Assembly: GCA_037043015.1 (NCBI GenBank)
Contig: CM073327.1
Span: forward strand, 12,692,727-12,756,726
Reading direction: 5' to 3'
Origin: Bryum argenteum
Taxonomy: Eukaryota; Streptophyta; Bryopsida; Bryales; Bryaceae
DNA length: 64,000 nucleotides
Shown here: positions 46,101 to 57,289 of the stretch, piece by piece
Position numbering within the stretch: the first letter of the stretch is position 1
How the letters are laid out: each line of letters starts with the position of its first letter
Made by a program: the position numbers and the translations under genes
The notes under the pieces: model-generated
What the model was told of the DNA's origin: nothing
Seen by the model: the letters and a program-made list of their open reading frames with translations, nothing else
Databases searched by the model: none

Positions 46101-47220
46101 ACATTCATCTCTTGCTATTCCTTTACAGTTGCACGATGCATCAATTTGCAACATTAGTGCCCAATCTACATTAGGTCAAAGCTTACGTGAAGTACAATTG
46201 ATTGTACTTGATGAAGCTTGTGCTGGACATCGTTTTATGTATGAAGCTATAGATAGATCTTTGCGAGATATACGCGGTATAGACAGTCCAAATGGTGGTG
46301 TTGTAGTTTTATATGGTGGTGATTTTCGCCAAACTTTGCCTGTAGTTGTACGTGGAGGTCGCAAGCAAACTGTTGAGGCTTGCTTGCGACGTTCATATTT
46401 ATTTCCACTGATGCAACATTTTCATCTGACCACTAACATGCGTTTGCAAAGTCAACCGGACTTTCAACGATTTTTGCTAGATATTGTCAAGGCAAAACCG
46501 TCCAAAGGTAGATTTACCGCCCGAATTAGTTGCTTCGAAATTCTTTAGATGGTCTCATTGATGCTATTTTTGATGATCCGGTTGATTTTTCCGAACGTGT
46601 CATTTTGGTCGCTTGAAATGATGATGCTCAAGAAATCAACCGAAAAATTACCGATCGTTTACCCGGTGATGTGCATCAATGTTTTAGTGTCGACTTTGTT
46701 CACGAGAATGATGAACATGCTCATCATTATCCCGTAGAGTTTTTGAATTCTTTACAATTGAGCGGTTTGCCTCCTCACCAATTAGATCTTAAATGTGGTC
46801 AATATTTGATGTTGCTAAGGAACTTGAATCCGGCAAAAGGTTTGTGCAATGGTAGTCGTTTGCGTCTTTTGCAAGTGTCTTCCAATGTGTTGTTGTGCAA
46901 AATTGTAGAAGGACGCTATCGTAGCCAAGAGGTGTTGATTCCTAGAATCACCCATCATTGCAATGATAGCCGCTTGCCATTCACACTTTGCCGGAAACAA
47001 TTTCTGTGTCACCGGTGCTTTTGCCATGACAATTAACAAATCGCAGGGGCCAATCATATGATCGAGTCGGCATTTATCTTCGTAATGAAGTATTCAGCCA
47101 TGGTCAATTATATGTGGCATTGTCTCGTGGTAGACATCCTGCAAACATTAAGGTTGCCAATGACAACAATGAAGCCGTGAGAACGGTGAAAAATGTTGTT
47201 TATCATGAGGTTTTTACATG
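43174..47220 (+). pseudogene. Helitron Rep-helicase (RepHel), frameshifted
   Basis: This is the transposase of Helitrons: an HUH endonuclease fused to a PIF1-type helicase. The first frame (43174-44553) holds the N-terminal zinc-finger-like Cys motifs and the Helitron-like N domain. Near 44515 a one-base loss shifts the frame just before the HUH histidines. Later pieces lie in other frames: the two-tyrosine region YLHKYIFKG (near 44942), then 45103-45420 and 45411-45743. The helicase Walker A GPGGTGKT is at about 45970-45995, with the Walker B-like VLDEA near 46207. The C-terminal helicase motifs extend to a stop near 47220. In-frame stops and at least four frameshifts make it inactive as read, although several could be sequencing errors in homopolymers. 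Confidence 0.85.
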
Positions 47221-48229
47221 ACATTGTCATGTATAATATATTATTAATTCCTCTTAATTTTTACACCTGAAACAAGTGGATGGAAAAGTTAAGAGTTTGT
47301 TTCAAACTCGCATGTTTAGGGTTCATGCACGCTTCGCGACGTCCCCTTCCATCCAATTGTATTCTTTTGGTGTTTATCATTATCATGTTATTGTTTCAAA
47401 TTGTTTCAAATGAGACATCTTACAAGTTGTGTAAATGAAGATTGCTATACATAACCGGTCAAGAACCACAATTGACATGTAACACACAAAAAACATGCAT
47501 AAAAACAAATGTGATGAACATATTCTCAAGCCTTCAAAGTTTAGACTCTAAATTCTTCTTTTTGAAGACGCTATAAAATGTCGATTTTTGAAAAAAATTG
47601 TCACAATCTTTTTTCTATTCTTCAAGATGAAAATGCACCTAATAAATTCAAATCCGAAGTCAGAATTCAAAAAAAATATGTATTTTGGGAGATAATAACT
47701 CACTGTTAAATTAATTCTGCTCAAAATACAGTTTCATCCACACTGGATGAAAATATGTGCGATAGATGAAAAATCGCGAAGGGATGACAAATCTCACAGT
47801 GGATGAAAATTACGCATTGAATGGAAAAAATGTTGGGATGCAATGGATGAAAAATAGGTTATGGATGAAAGTTGTTGCAACCTCGCTCCCCACTTCAATT
47901 CTTTTACCACTCACATTTTGCTCAAAAATGATCGAAATGAAGCGCCGTTTATTGCATCATACTTGAAAATGTTAAGATTTTGTTTGAGGAATGTCTGCTT
48001 TGGTCATATTGCATTCTTTTGGTGTTCAATTATATTGTCTCCCATGAAGCAATGTATCATTCAATTGAAAAAGGTTATACTTTTGATTTTACAATTCAAT
48101 GAATGTATATTTTCCAATGCAAACATTCTTTTGTTACCTTCTTTATTTTTTTACTTTCCTTTTGTGTAATATAAAAACCACATTAAAATGGTTGGACTAA
48201 TGCGTTGCAACGCAAGCGCCAACCGCTAG

Positions 48230-48440
48230 TATACTCTAAAATCTCATATCATACAATAAAATAGAGAGAGGCCACAAGTAATCTATGAAAATCCTCCTTA
48301 GTTCTCAAAATAGCTTTTAGAATATACTTTAAGTAACTCAAAATATACTCAAATGTTATTGTATCTTTGTATTTTGAACTACTATGACTTCTTCAAGTAA
48401 TGATAATTGGTAAGCTATAAAATAATCTTGTACAATGTTT
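48230..48440. other. Spacer between Helitron and decayed DNA transposon
   Basis: This is host-side sequence to the right of the Helitron 3' end. No gene or repeat is seen. Confidence 0.4.
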
Positions 48441-48444
48441 CAGG

Positions 48445-51270
48445 TTGCAAAACTTGGTGGTGTGTTGTTGCAAATACGAGTGTAGCAAATTCCGTGAGGG
48501 TATAGAGACATTACTGAAGCTGCTCGAACAGCTCATAGTTGAAATAGCTCACAGTTGGGGCTCGCAATACGATTCTAGGTCATTCATATGTTATTGTAGC
48601 ACGTGCGGTGGGAATGCAATAAAATCAAAACTAACGATCTATCGTCACTTGGAAGGCGATAGTGTTAGAGCCAAACAAAGGACAATATTACATCCTACTT
48701 CCATTGATGATATTGATAGTCCCAACATTGTATCTCCTCCAAATCTCCCAGTTGAAATACAAGATCCAATTGCGCCAGAGAGTTTGTCTATTGAAAACCA
48801 ATTGTTATTTGATAATAAAAATTCAAGTGTTGATGGATTCATCAATGTCTATATCTCTATTTAAGATATTATGTTGAAGTCTTTGTTTACCAGGATAGGT
48901 GATAGTAGCGATCAAAGTGATAAGAGTTTGGGATTCCTTTTGCGTATGCTTCCAACATCATGAATGGTGAACTTGAGGAGGATGTACTTCCAGATTCTTT
49001 TTATAAGGTTATGAAACTGTACAATAAATTGGCTTTGATAAAACCAACATGTTATAAATTGTGTACAAGATCATTAGAACATTCTTACAAAGTTATCCTT
49101 ATCCAACTGTCTATCAAGTATGACAATGTTGTAATGTGCTCTCACAATAAATCTTACCGGTTATGCTCAAATTGTTGCTTAAAATGCACCATGTGTAGGA
49201 AATTTAGAAAACACATACTTTCGTTTTATTATATTCCTATAGGTGAACAATTGAAACTGATGTGTCAATCAAGAACAATTTGCCACGAATCATTCATTTA
49301 AGCTCTCGAATGATAAAAGATTTGTTCGTGTACTAATGTGATAAATTGAACCTCATTTTATTTTGTTGATTTAACATATGTACTTTGTGTGCCGTTGAAA
49401 AGATTATATACATCTTAAATTCCTAGCGTGCAATTTTGGTATAATGTACGAAATAAAAATCTATTGTGTATGCAGGGGGATCTTAGGACCATTGCTCTTC
49501 TTGCTCACAAAGATGGCTTCCAAGCTACTCGAATAATGTACAAAAATTGTTAAACTCTAAAAATAAAGGTACTTAATGCTAGAAAAAGAAGTTTCTTGGC
49601 ACCTCTACCGGTTGTATTTATTCCGTTATCATTTACAAAATTGTACAAATAAAAGGAAATTACCGTAATGAACTTCTTCCTAAAGCCTTTTATTGACGAG
49701 ATGGAGTCTTTATTCATTGATGGCATTCAAAAGAAATTTGCATATAATCCAGTGTTGATATCACCTTTGGTTCAAGATGATAATCAAAAGTAAGATGACT
49801 TATTTGTGTTAACTATAAAATTTATTATTTTGTTTTTTTTACTGTAGTTCTTATATGATTTGTGTTTGTAAACAAAGAGGTTCTGAAGTATGCAGCATAT
49901 GCATGTAGTATACATGCAATGTTACATGTAGTTAGAGGTGATCATGGAGCCCAATGCAAGATGGAAAACCTAAAAGATGGAGGATACTCATCTTGTCGAA
50001 GATGCCATGTTGAACAAGAATTGAACGACAACAACCAAGTGATTTTTGGAGAAGATTACGGACTTCAGTATATTAGAGAATCTTCTAAAACAATTGTAAA
50101 GCTTTATGCTAGGCTTGAAAAATAGAAAAAAGCCGATTCCGACACTAAATGTAAAAGTATATCAGACTCAATAGGTAAATATATATCTTAATTTCTATTA
50201 TTAGATTCTTATTAATTTTCAGTACGTTTTAATTTTAAATACTTCTAATTTTATCTCTCTTAACATTCACTGTAGAATAGTTATCTAACTTTAAGTCTAA
50301 TTATAAAAAAAAGCATACATACCTTACACCTTGAATGTATTAACTTTTTCTTTTTGAAGATTGCGTTGGGTAATAAAATCTTATCATTTGCAGGTATAAC
50401 TGATGAATCGCCACTGTAGAGATTATACAATTTATATAGGTTTAACATGATAAATGACCTTGTATTTGATGTTATGCATTGTATTCATTTGAATTTATTC
50501 AAAAAGTTTATTGAAGAGCTCTTACATAATTATGGTGATACCTTTGGATATCGTCCATTAAATGGCCTGAACCAATCTATTCAAATAAAAAAAATTCTTA
50601 CATGTAATTGACCATACAAGTCATTGTTATGATTGGCATGAAGTCATGAACATTGTGCAATTAGGGTAAATTCCCAACAAACAACGCTTGAAGCTTGAAA
50701 TATGGAAATGTGATATTTAATTTTTATCAGATTCGTATGCTTGTATAAAACTCATTTCACAAAAGGGCATTATAATAGGTCCACAAAGATTGAGGAAAGA
50801 AGCTATTTTATCTGCTCAAGAGCAGGGTTGTCTACAACGTATGTGGAATTTGATTTTATAAAGATATCCTTCTGAACAGGCTGATAATATCTTCAATATA
50901 CTGCTTCCAGACAATTGTTTGTAAAGGAAAACTTTATCGTGTTAATGATATGGTGGTTGTACGATCCAATAATGAGGACAAGGTTTATTTTGGTATTATT
51001 AGAAAGTTTTTTATAAATGTGAATCGTAAAAGAGTTGGTGTGTTTTTCCAAGCACACTATTATTCAAAAATCAAATACAAACAAAATAATGAGGTAGTGG
51101 CAGATCCCTAAACGAGAATGACCATTATTGAAGAATCTGGAAGGATACATGAAGGGGACAATATAAGACCGGTCTCATACCTTCTTCACAAGTTTACGCG
51201 AATTCATGTTGTGAAAATTGATGACTATCGTCGCAAGAAGTATTATGTTGCTTACGAACCAGACAATTAA
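48445..51270 (+). pseudogene. Decayed DNA-transposon ORF, TNP2/CACTA-like
   Basis: Separate plus-strand frames look like parts of one old transposase. 48445-48864 has a CYCSTCGG-type Cys cluster, and a DDVLPDSFYKV-like stretch follows at 48960. 49140-49300 has CSNCCLKCTMC then YIPIG and a downstream Trp/His-poor stretch, reminiscent of the CP-C...R...YIPL segment of TNP2 transposases. 49862-50125 has GDHGAQC then GGYSSCRRCH. A segment near 50940-51270 with DMVVVRSNNEDKVYFG may be a separate C-terminal domain. Stops and frameshifts interrupt all of it. The TNP2 assignment is tentative; terminal CACTA repeats were not found. Confidence 0.4.
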
Positions 51271-51299
51271 AACCCATACTTTTATAAAGATACTTTGAC

Positions 51300-52138
51300 C
51301 TATAATTATTGTTCATGAAAGAATCTTATTTTGTAGTTTCGGAGGGTTACTTTACATTTGCAACATTTAGACTTATGAACTCGAACAATTTTACAATTAG
51401 TTTGGTACGTGGAATACATCTTAACTTTTATTTTATGTGATCTTTATATGTATTTTATTGTTAATACACAAATTTCTACTCAACGAGAATTTTTCACATA
51501 TACGCAATTGCAGTGTTCTCAACACTGTGAGGTTGATATGTTCCTTCATTGAACCGCGCGTCTCCCACGTAGTTGATCTGCAATCAAGTCGGCAATTTGT
51601 TACAAATGATGAAGGTTCGATGGTGGATTCTAGAGTAGAGAGTGGGGGAGGAAGCGAAGGGTCTTGTATAATGTGTAGCTTGTTGTGGTGGCTGAGATTT
51701 GGCACACACAAGCACAAAACTACTTTCACTCCACAGGAATAAAATTAGCCAATCTGGCAAAAATCAGTTAGTTCTATGATTGACCAACCGCTGCAGATTC
51801 CATTTGAATTTCTGACTGATTATTTTCCATTGTGCTAACGCAAAAACTACAACGCGTATTTTGAAGTGATGCAATGAATACCCGAGGAGTTTCACAATGT
51901 TGTTGTGTTCTACACGCATACAGAAGAGCTACCAAGGATTACATCAAAGTTTGAAGGAAATTACGATTCCTAGCTCTAAATTCTATTTGTACACACGATA
52001 CAACCATACATCGAGCGAGAAGCACTGAATGGAACATGGTTAGGATTGGCGTACCTGCAGAGACTCCTCGATCTTTAAAGTCCTTCAAAGTTTGTGAGGA
52101 TGGTTTACCTATCCCACACAGTACTATATTCTCTAATG
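51300..52138. other. Intergenic DNA, no supported gene
   Basis: Overlapping opposed frames at 51433-51742 are mirror shadows without recognisable motifs. Nothing else is identified. Confidence 0.4.
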
Positions 52139-52429
52139 CTATTTTGATACTAATTTAAAATTATCTAAACTACAATTTCCAACATTGGGTTTGTTATACA
52201 CTTTAACAATTTCATTTGTTAAAGCCCAACGTGCAATCTCACAAAACAAATCTTCTTTATTTAATTTATTAATATCTTTTATCTTGGAATATGATTGATG
52301 AGTTTTTTTTCTTTGACTTATCCATAGGTAAATATTTTTATATACCTCTATTGTTGATTCACAATCTATAAGTACTTGACATATAGTCAAGTAATCAAAA
52401 TTCAAAAAAGAACTAAAATCCAGACACAC
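52139..52429 (-). CDS. Short AT-rich reading frame, possible continuation of the upstream frame
   Basis: The 96 residues share the Lys/Asn/Ile-rich composition of the frame at 52441-53073 and lie immediately downstream on the same strand in a different phase. No motif is recognised. Reading both as one broken gene is an inference from composition and adjacency. Confidence 0.25.
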   Translation of the reverse strand: MCLDFSSFLNFDYLTICQVLIDCESTIEVYKNIYLWISQRKKTHQSYSKIKDINKLNKEDLFCEIARWALTNEIVKVYNKPNVGNCSLDNFKLVSK

Positions 52430-52440
52430 TTAAATATCTT

Positions 52441-53073
52441 CTACACCTTGTTGTTTTTCTTTTTTATTTTCCTAGGCAAATTTTCAACATGTTCGGTATT
52501 TTCATTTTGAAAAGTATTTTCAACATTATTTAGGCCAATGTCACTTTCTTCAATTTTAATTTGATCATTAGTATTTTCAAGAACAAGAAATTCTTCTGAA
52601 TTTTCCAAAATTCTATGATCCATACTAGAAAGTTCAATCAATGCATCTTTTTTTTGTTTATAAATTTTTTGGCAATATTCTTTATGTGTTAGGAAGTAGT
52701 CATAAACATCCTCTTCTTTCCAAATCATGGTATGAGCTGTTACGTTTTTTAAATTAAAAAGCAAAGCACCAAAACTACTGTGTCTTGCCTTTATAAAAGC
52801 TTTACATTTCTGAATAGCTACCTTATTATTTTTATAATTACAAAATAGTAAAGAATCAGTTTCTTCTATAGGATGGGTAAACCAATTTATGATTTTAGCT
52901 TGCATCCTTATAAAATCTTTGTATGCATCTAAGTGCCATTTTTGCAAGTACAGTTTTTTGCACAAAAAATGCAAAGGAAATGGTTTTGCAATGCGTTTTG
53001 GATTGTGCTGAAGAAACAGTCGATGATAACTCAAACCTGGGTTGGAGGAACTTTGATGAACCACGTCCATCAA
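52441..53073 (-). CDS. Unrecognised AT-rich reading frame, 210 aa
   Basis: I do not recognise the product. The 210-residue frame is rich in Lys, Asn, Ile, Glu and Phe. It starts with an ATG pair, has a globular-looking middle (KWHLDAYKDFIRMQAKIINW, then HTMIWKEEDVYDYF) and ends in a basic KIKKKNNKV tail with an acidic, Asn-rich stretch before it. It has no signal peptide, membrane span or known catalytic motif. The base composition is very AT-rich, unlike the intron-containing host genes, and no introns are suggested. A second frame of 96 codons (52139-52429) follows 12 bp later in another phase and may be its continuation after a frameshift. It could belong to a transposon or to viral DNA integrated in the genome; neither is shown. 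Confidence 0.35.
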   Translation of the reverse strand: MMDVVHQSSSNPGLSYHRLFLQHNPKRIAKPFPLHFLCKKLYLQKWHLDAYKDFIRMQAKIINWFTHPIEETDSLLFCNYKNNKVAIQKCKAFIKARHSSFGALLFNLKNVTAHTMIWKEEDVYDYFLTHKEYCQKIYKQKKDALIELSSMDHRILENSEEFLVLENTNDQIKIEESDIGLNNVENTFQNENTEHVENLPRKIKKKNNKV

Positions 53074-53267
53074 CGAACTTTTGTCTTCACGGGCTCCTAC
53101 TACGACATGTTTAGGTCTTTCGCTCGAGTCTCTAAGTGCATTCTAAATAGATTTTACAAAATCTGGATCTCTACGTAAGGTTGCTTTGGCCGTTGGGTTA
53201 CTGTTCAAAATTGCGATGAGAGAGTCCATCGCCTCAGAAGAGGGAGACATGATAGTAACCGCGACAG

Positions 53268-53385
53268 ACAAGCAACCAAGCGGAAGATGAGCAGAGAGCA
53301 AGAGAGCTCAGGCAAAGCTAAGAGAAGAAAGCGAGAGAAAAGCGAGAGAAGCAAGCGAGATTGAAGCGAGCAAGAGAGAAGCAAG
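53268..53385. repeat. Purine-rich low-complexity tract
   Basis: GAGAGAAAAGCGAGAGAAGC-type sequence in which A and G dominate the plus strand, with recurring (A)GCGAGA words. Noncoding. Confidence 0.8.
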
Positions 53386-53872
53386 ATAGCTACACTAGTG
53401 GCCTACGACTCGAGCGCCACTTTTTGCGCACTAGAGGAGCGGCAAATGCAGGGAGAGCACAGAAAGAGTACTGAAATTATGGTTTATAGGTGCCTTCCGG
53501 CGCCTTCCGTTTTCGCATTGTTGTTATCCAAACGTAAGCTAGTTGCTGCAGCAGCAAGCAAAGGAAAGTTTTCCTTGTCTTACTTGCCTTGCTATAAGGT
53601 CGTTATAATGGACAATCTTTGATCTTTCTGGATCCTCTGAGGAAGCCCTTCGACATGTTGTAAATCTGGCTGGAAAGCAAGGGAAAAATCTCGTTTTTCA
53701 CAAGGTGTATTTATCTAAATCTCATACTTCACTCGCCCTTTATCAAAGTTTTGTACCAGTGCTTAGTCACCGAAATAATGCAGCGCACATTATTTTCTGT
53801 AATCGGCATTTGTTGATTTGGAAACTCAGATTACATTTCACAAGTCTAGAAGGAAAGACTAGTGAAATCATA

Positions 53873-53910
53873 TAGATAGATAGAAACTCCGGTCCTTTCT
53901 AAGCAGCCGG
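53873..53910 (-). mobile_element. SINE-like element, copy D, tail fragment (left of the LTR element)
   Basis: TAGATAGATAGAAACTCCGG and TCCTTTCTAAGCAGCCGG match the tail and adjoining body of copies A-C. The match stops exactly at the left LTR boundary and resumes at 63684, on the other side of the retrotransposon. CCGG at 53907-53910 is the target duplication. Confidence 0.75.
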
Positions 53911-55700
53911 TGTCGGGTATGAGAGGAGCACGCTTTGGGAACACACGGGGTGTCTGGCTGCAACTAGGAATGAATCGGTGAGAGGATGTGAGATAAACAG
54001 TCTTCTATCTTCAATCTTCGTTCTTCAATCTTCTCCTCCGAGTCTCGAATCTTCAAACACGGGTCCGTTGGCCTATCCCGTGGCTTCGCTCTCTGAGGTA
54101 AGGGTTTCGGTCGGGTAGGTAATAAGAAACCACATGTCCTCGGGACGGGTAGAACGGGACAAAGAGACACGAACCGTCCGTAAGATGGACTCTAAACTTC
54201 AAACCCACGGTGACTGGGAGCGCCTCACCAAATGTAAACAACATATAAGATCAACCATGTGGGCCGTTAACCCCACTTCGTTGCCACAACACAAAAAGCT
54301 AAGTAAGTGTAAACACAAAGCTCGCAACGGGTTTACAATGCAAGAAAGAAATGCAACTAGCCTCCAAAGCCTACTTAATAACAAGAAGGAAATCGGACCA
54401 CAAGCCACAACACAAAGAAGAGCCTAAAGACTCTTCAGATCTTCAAGTCTTGGTGTGATTTGCTTCTCCAACTTTCAACCTTCACTCCCACCTCAAAGGA
54501 AACCTTTGAAGGAGCAAGCTCGAAACTCCAAGGAAAGCTTCTCAACTTCAAATGACTCTCACGAACAGCTCACGAGTCCAATGAACAAGTGTGATAGCTT
54601 TTTGGAAAGCTAACAACACCTTCTGACTTCCCTCAAAATCTCAAAATAATCTAAACTACTGTCCACAAACTATGAGCCTCTAAAGATGTAGGCCGAGAAT
54701 AAGTCTGCAGCAGACCTCTCTTTCTTCAAATCACTATAAAACTCTCTAAAATGCTTCAAATCGTGAGTGCAAGGTCTTTTTGGATAGAAGACTTCAAGAA
54801 CTACAAGACCTTGAAAGGTTTGAGCAAAAACAAGCTATTAGTTGAGAATTAAGAACCTCGAAAAGTTGACTCCTCAATCGGGTAGTCACAAATTCCTTGA
54901 ATTCTCAAAAACTTCTAACTCTCATAACTTTTTGCTCACAAGTCCAAATCATTCATGAAAGGTGTCTATAAAAAGGTAATTGCACAAGGAACAACATCAC
55001 AAACTTTATTTTTCATAAGTTTCTCCCCACTCAACATCAGCACACTCCAAAAAGTCTCTCCTCCTACACACCAAAAACTCCACCTTGACACGAACTCCAA
55101 AAGGAATCTACTTTCCCCTTTCTTCCTCCTTTCTTTCCTCTCCACCTAAGGGATAAGAGTGACCATACATCAGCCCATACCCTAGTTTAGGTTCCCTATA
55201 GGAGTCTAATAACACAATAAAAGTCAACTACACTACCAAATGCCGGCGCTTTATTTAATCGCTTTTTATTTACTACAAGGCAATTATCAAAGCCTTGTAA
55301 AACAAAGAAATTCTAATGTACTAAATAGAAAATAGAAATCACATGAAGAAATCTAAGAGGTATAAGGACTATTGATTGCCGATTCCGGGTCATGCCAAGC
55401 CGTGGACTTGGTGGGTTGGAATCGATGTGGTCAATCTTTGTCCCGACGGTCCGGGTTCAAATCCCGCTGAACGCATCGGGCGGCCGCGGCCAAAGACGCT
55501 AGTGAAGCGAAACCCAACCATCGGCCTACCTACTCCCGAAATATATACGTGCGACAAGAGTTTAGCACCAAAGGTGTTAAACTCAAACCACCGTGATTCT
55601 AATCACGATATAAGTGGTTTTGTTTTATTAATTAACATTACGATAAAACCTCATCAGACACTAAAGGTGTACACGTTGTTGAAGCAATTCCAACACGACA
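53911..55700 (-). repeat. 3' LTR (left copy)
   Basis: 1790 bp, beginning TGTCGGGTATGAGAGG and ending CCAACACGACA on the plus strand; it matches 61906-63683 throughout. It contains a stretch with a tRNA-like B box (55454-55464). Confidence 0.92.
55454..55464 (+). other. tRNA-like B box inside the LTR (also at 63442-63452)
   Basis: GGTTCAAATCC is a perfect internal B-box (T-arm) consensus, embedded in CCGGGTTCAAATCCCG, which can form a T-arm-like stem. It lies on the strand opposite to the retrotransposon. The segment just upstream (GTGGTCAATC) is only a weak A-box candidate. Both LTRs carry it, so it belongs to the element. Confidence 0.55.
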
Positions 55701-56000
55701 TACACCCTCTCTAACCCGCACATCCTCCCATGTGCGCAAGTTTTAGTCTTGATCTTCATCTTGGTGTTCGCGTCTTTAAACCTCGAAATGATCTTCATCT
55801 TCTTCGTCATCTTCGCCTGGGTAAGATCGAAACCATCAATTTCATCGGTGTGAACCTTCCATCTCTTCTTCAAGGCCTTTACCCTCTTTCCAAACTACGG
55901 GGTTCGCAATGGAGTCCCATCTAGCTCTCGAAGCAGTAAGTGCCATTGTTGCGCACCTTCAATACGACATAAGGTCCAAACCACCTCCTCGCAAACTTCC

Positions 56001-57260
56001 TCACGGTGATCGTGTTGATGCTCCAATGTCTTCACAAAACACAAGTACCCAATCACCCTCTTCAATCTTCTTCATCCTCAATCGATGTGTCTTATCAAAT
56101 CTCTCCTTGTTATTCAACCTCGCAGCCTTCATTCGTAGTAATCTTTGTCTCCAAATCCTCGGTGTCTTGCCAATTGTTGAAGTCACGAAGTTCCAACAAT
56201 CTCTCTCAGATTGATTCCATCTTCCCATGAAAGAAAGGTCCATGTTGGCACATCACATTCTCCAGGCATGATAGGCTTTTGACCATACATAAGTTCTGCT
56301 GGCATGTAACCAGTGACAGAGCTATGTGTTGTCCTATCAGCCCACAAGGCAAATGGAAGAAGTTTTGGCCAAAGATTAGACCGTCCTCTGCAAGCTTTCA
56401 CCAAAGCATGAATGATGGGAGGATGTCCTCTCTCAATCTTGCCATTAGCTTGAGATTATTATAGGTTGTAAGTAAGTTTGAGTTGCACCCCATATCTTCG
56501 AAAGAATTCTTTTAGCTTCAACAAAGATTCAATTCTCCTCTATCGGCTCTCATTGAGCCAATACTTCCATACCGGCTGAAAATATCTTCAAGTATAAACC
56601 GGCACACATTCTCAGTTGTTTTGGTCCTCAAAGCTCTTCCCTCAACAAAGTTTGAGAGCTCTTCTCGGGCCAACACAAGATACTTCATCCCCAAATGCCC
56701 GTAGGCATTGCCACCAAGTCAATCATCCATCTAAAGTGGATGGCAGTAGGATATGTAGGATGTAGCTCATCTCTCGTATCGACCTTTGATTGAAGTTGGC
56801 ATACCACACAAGAAGCTTACAAACTCCTCCACATCTTTGTATAGGCCTTTCCACCAATACCTCTCTTTGATCTTGGTATACGTGGCCCAAACTCCTCTCA
56901 TGACCAAATAGAAAGTGTATCATGAAACTCTTTCAATACTTGGGCCTTTGTCTCGAATCTCCAACCACCCTCAAAGGGAATTCATCACTCTTTTTGCCCT
57001 CTTCCGTAGATATCCTCTTTCAAATGATATCCATAGGATTGACGTCGATGTCTTTATATATCTTGTCTGTCCCACCCTTCTTGTCTTGTCATGGTGCTTA
57101 GGTAGAGTCCAATGTCTCTCATCTTGCCTTCATAATCATCACTTTGAAAAACAAAGTTTCGAGTGGATGTACTTTCACCATCTGCTCTCGCGACAAAGCG
57201 TCCATGGAATAGTTCTTCTTCACCCTCTTGAGCCATCATTTCCTCCTCATTGGAATACCT
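56001..57260 (-). pseudogene. Retrotransposon integrase region
   Basis: Minus-strand frames at 56183-56404 (LWPKLLPFALWADRTTHSSV then PAELMYGQKPIMP) and around 56723-57260 carry integrase core and C-terminal motifs typical of Ty3/Gypsy elements, in several frames. It lies downstream of RNase H, as expected for this superfamily. Frameshifts make it non-functional as read. Confidence 0.8.
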
Positions 57261-57289
57261 TGCTTGCAGACAATATATCGGCAACACAA

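Larger units (their letters stand above)
41961..48229 (+). mobile_element. Helitron, about 6.3 kb, with recognisable 5' and 3' termini
   Basis: Helitrons move as rolling-circle elements, insert between A and T, start with TC and end with CTRR after a short hairpin. Here the host base A (41960) is followed by TCATACTACTAAAATCACAA, a typical plant Helitron start. The 3' end is a 12-bp palindrome GCGTTGCAACGC (48202-48213), 12 nt of spacer and CTAG (48226-48229), followed by host T (48230). Between them are an AT-rich simple-repeat 5' region, a GC-rich hairpin, and a Rep-helicase gene in several frames. The 3' terminus is strongly supported, the 5' terminus somewhat less. Confidence 0.85.

Noticed and set aside
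51433-51742. Paired opposed frames of about 100 codons
   Set aside because: The two frames are near mirror images on opposite strands with no motif; neither shows coding character.
54134-54427. Open frames inside the LTRs
   Set aside because: They lie inside repeat copies where small indels between the two LTRs break the frame, so no conserved product exists.
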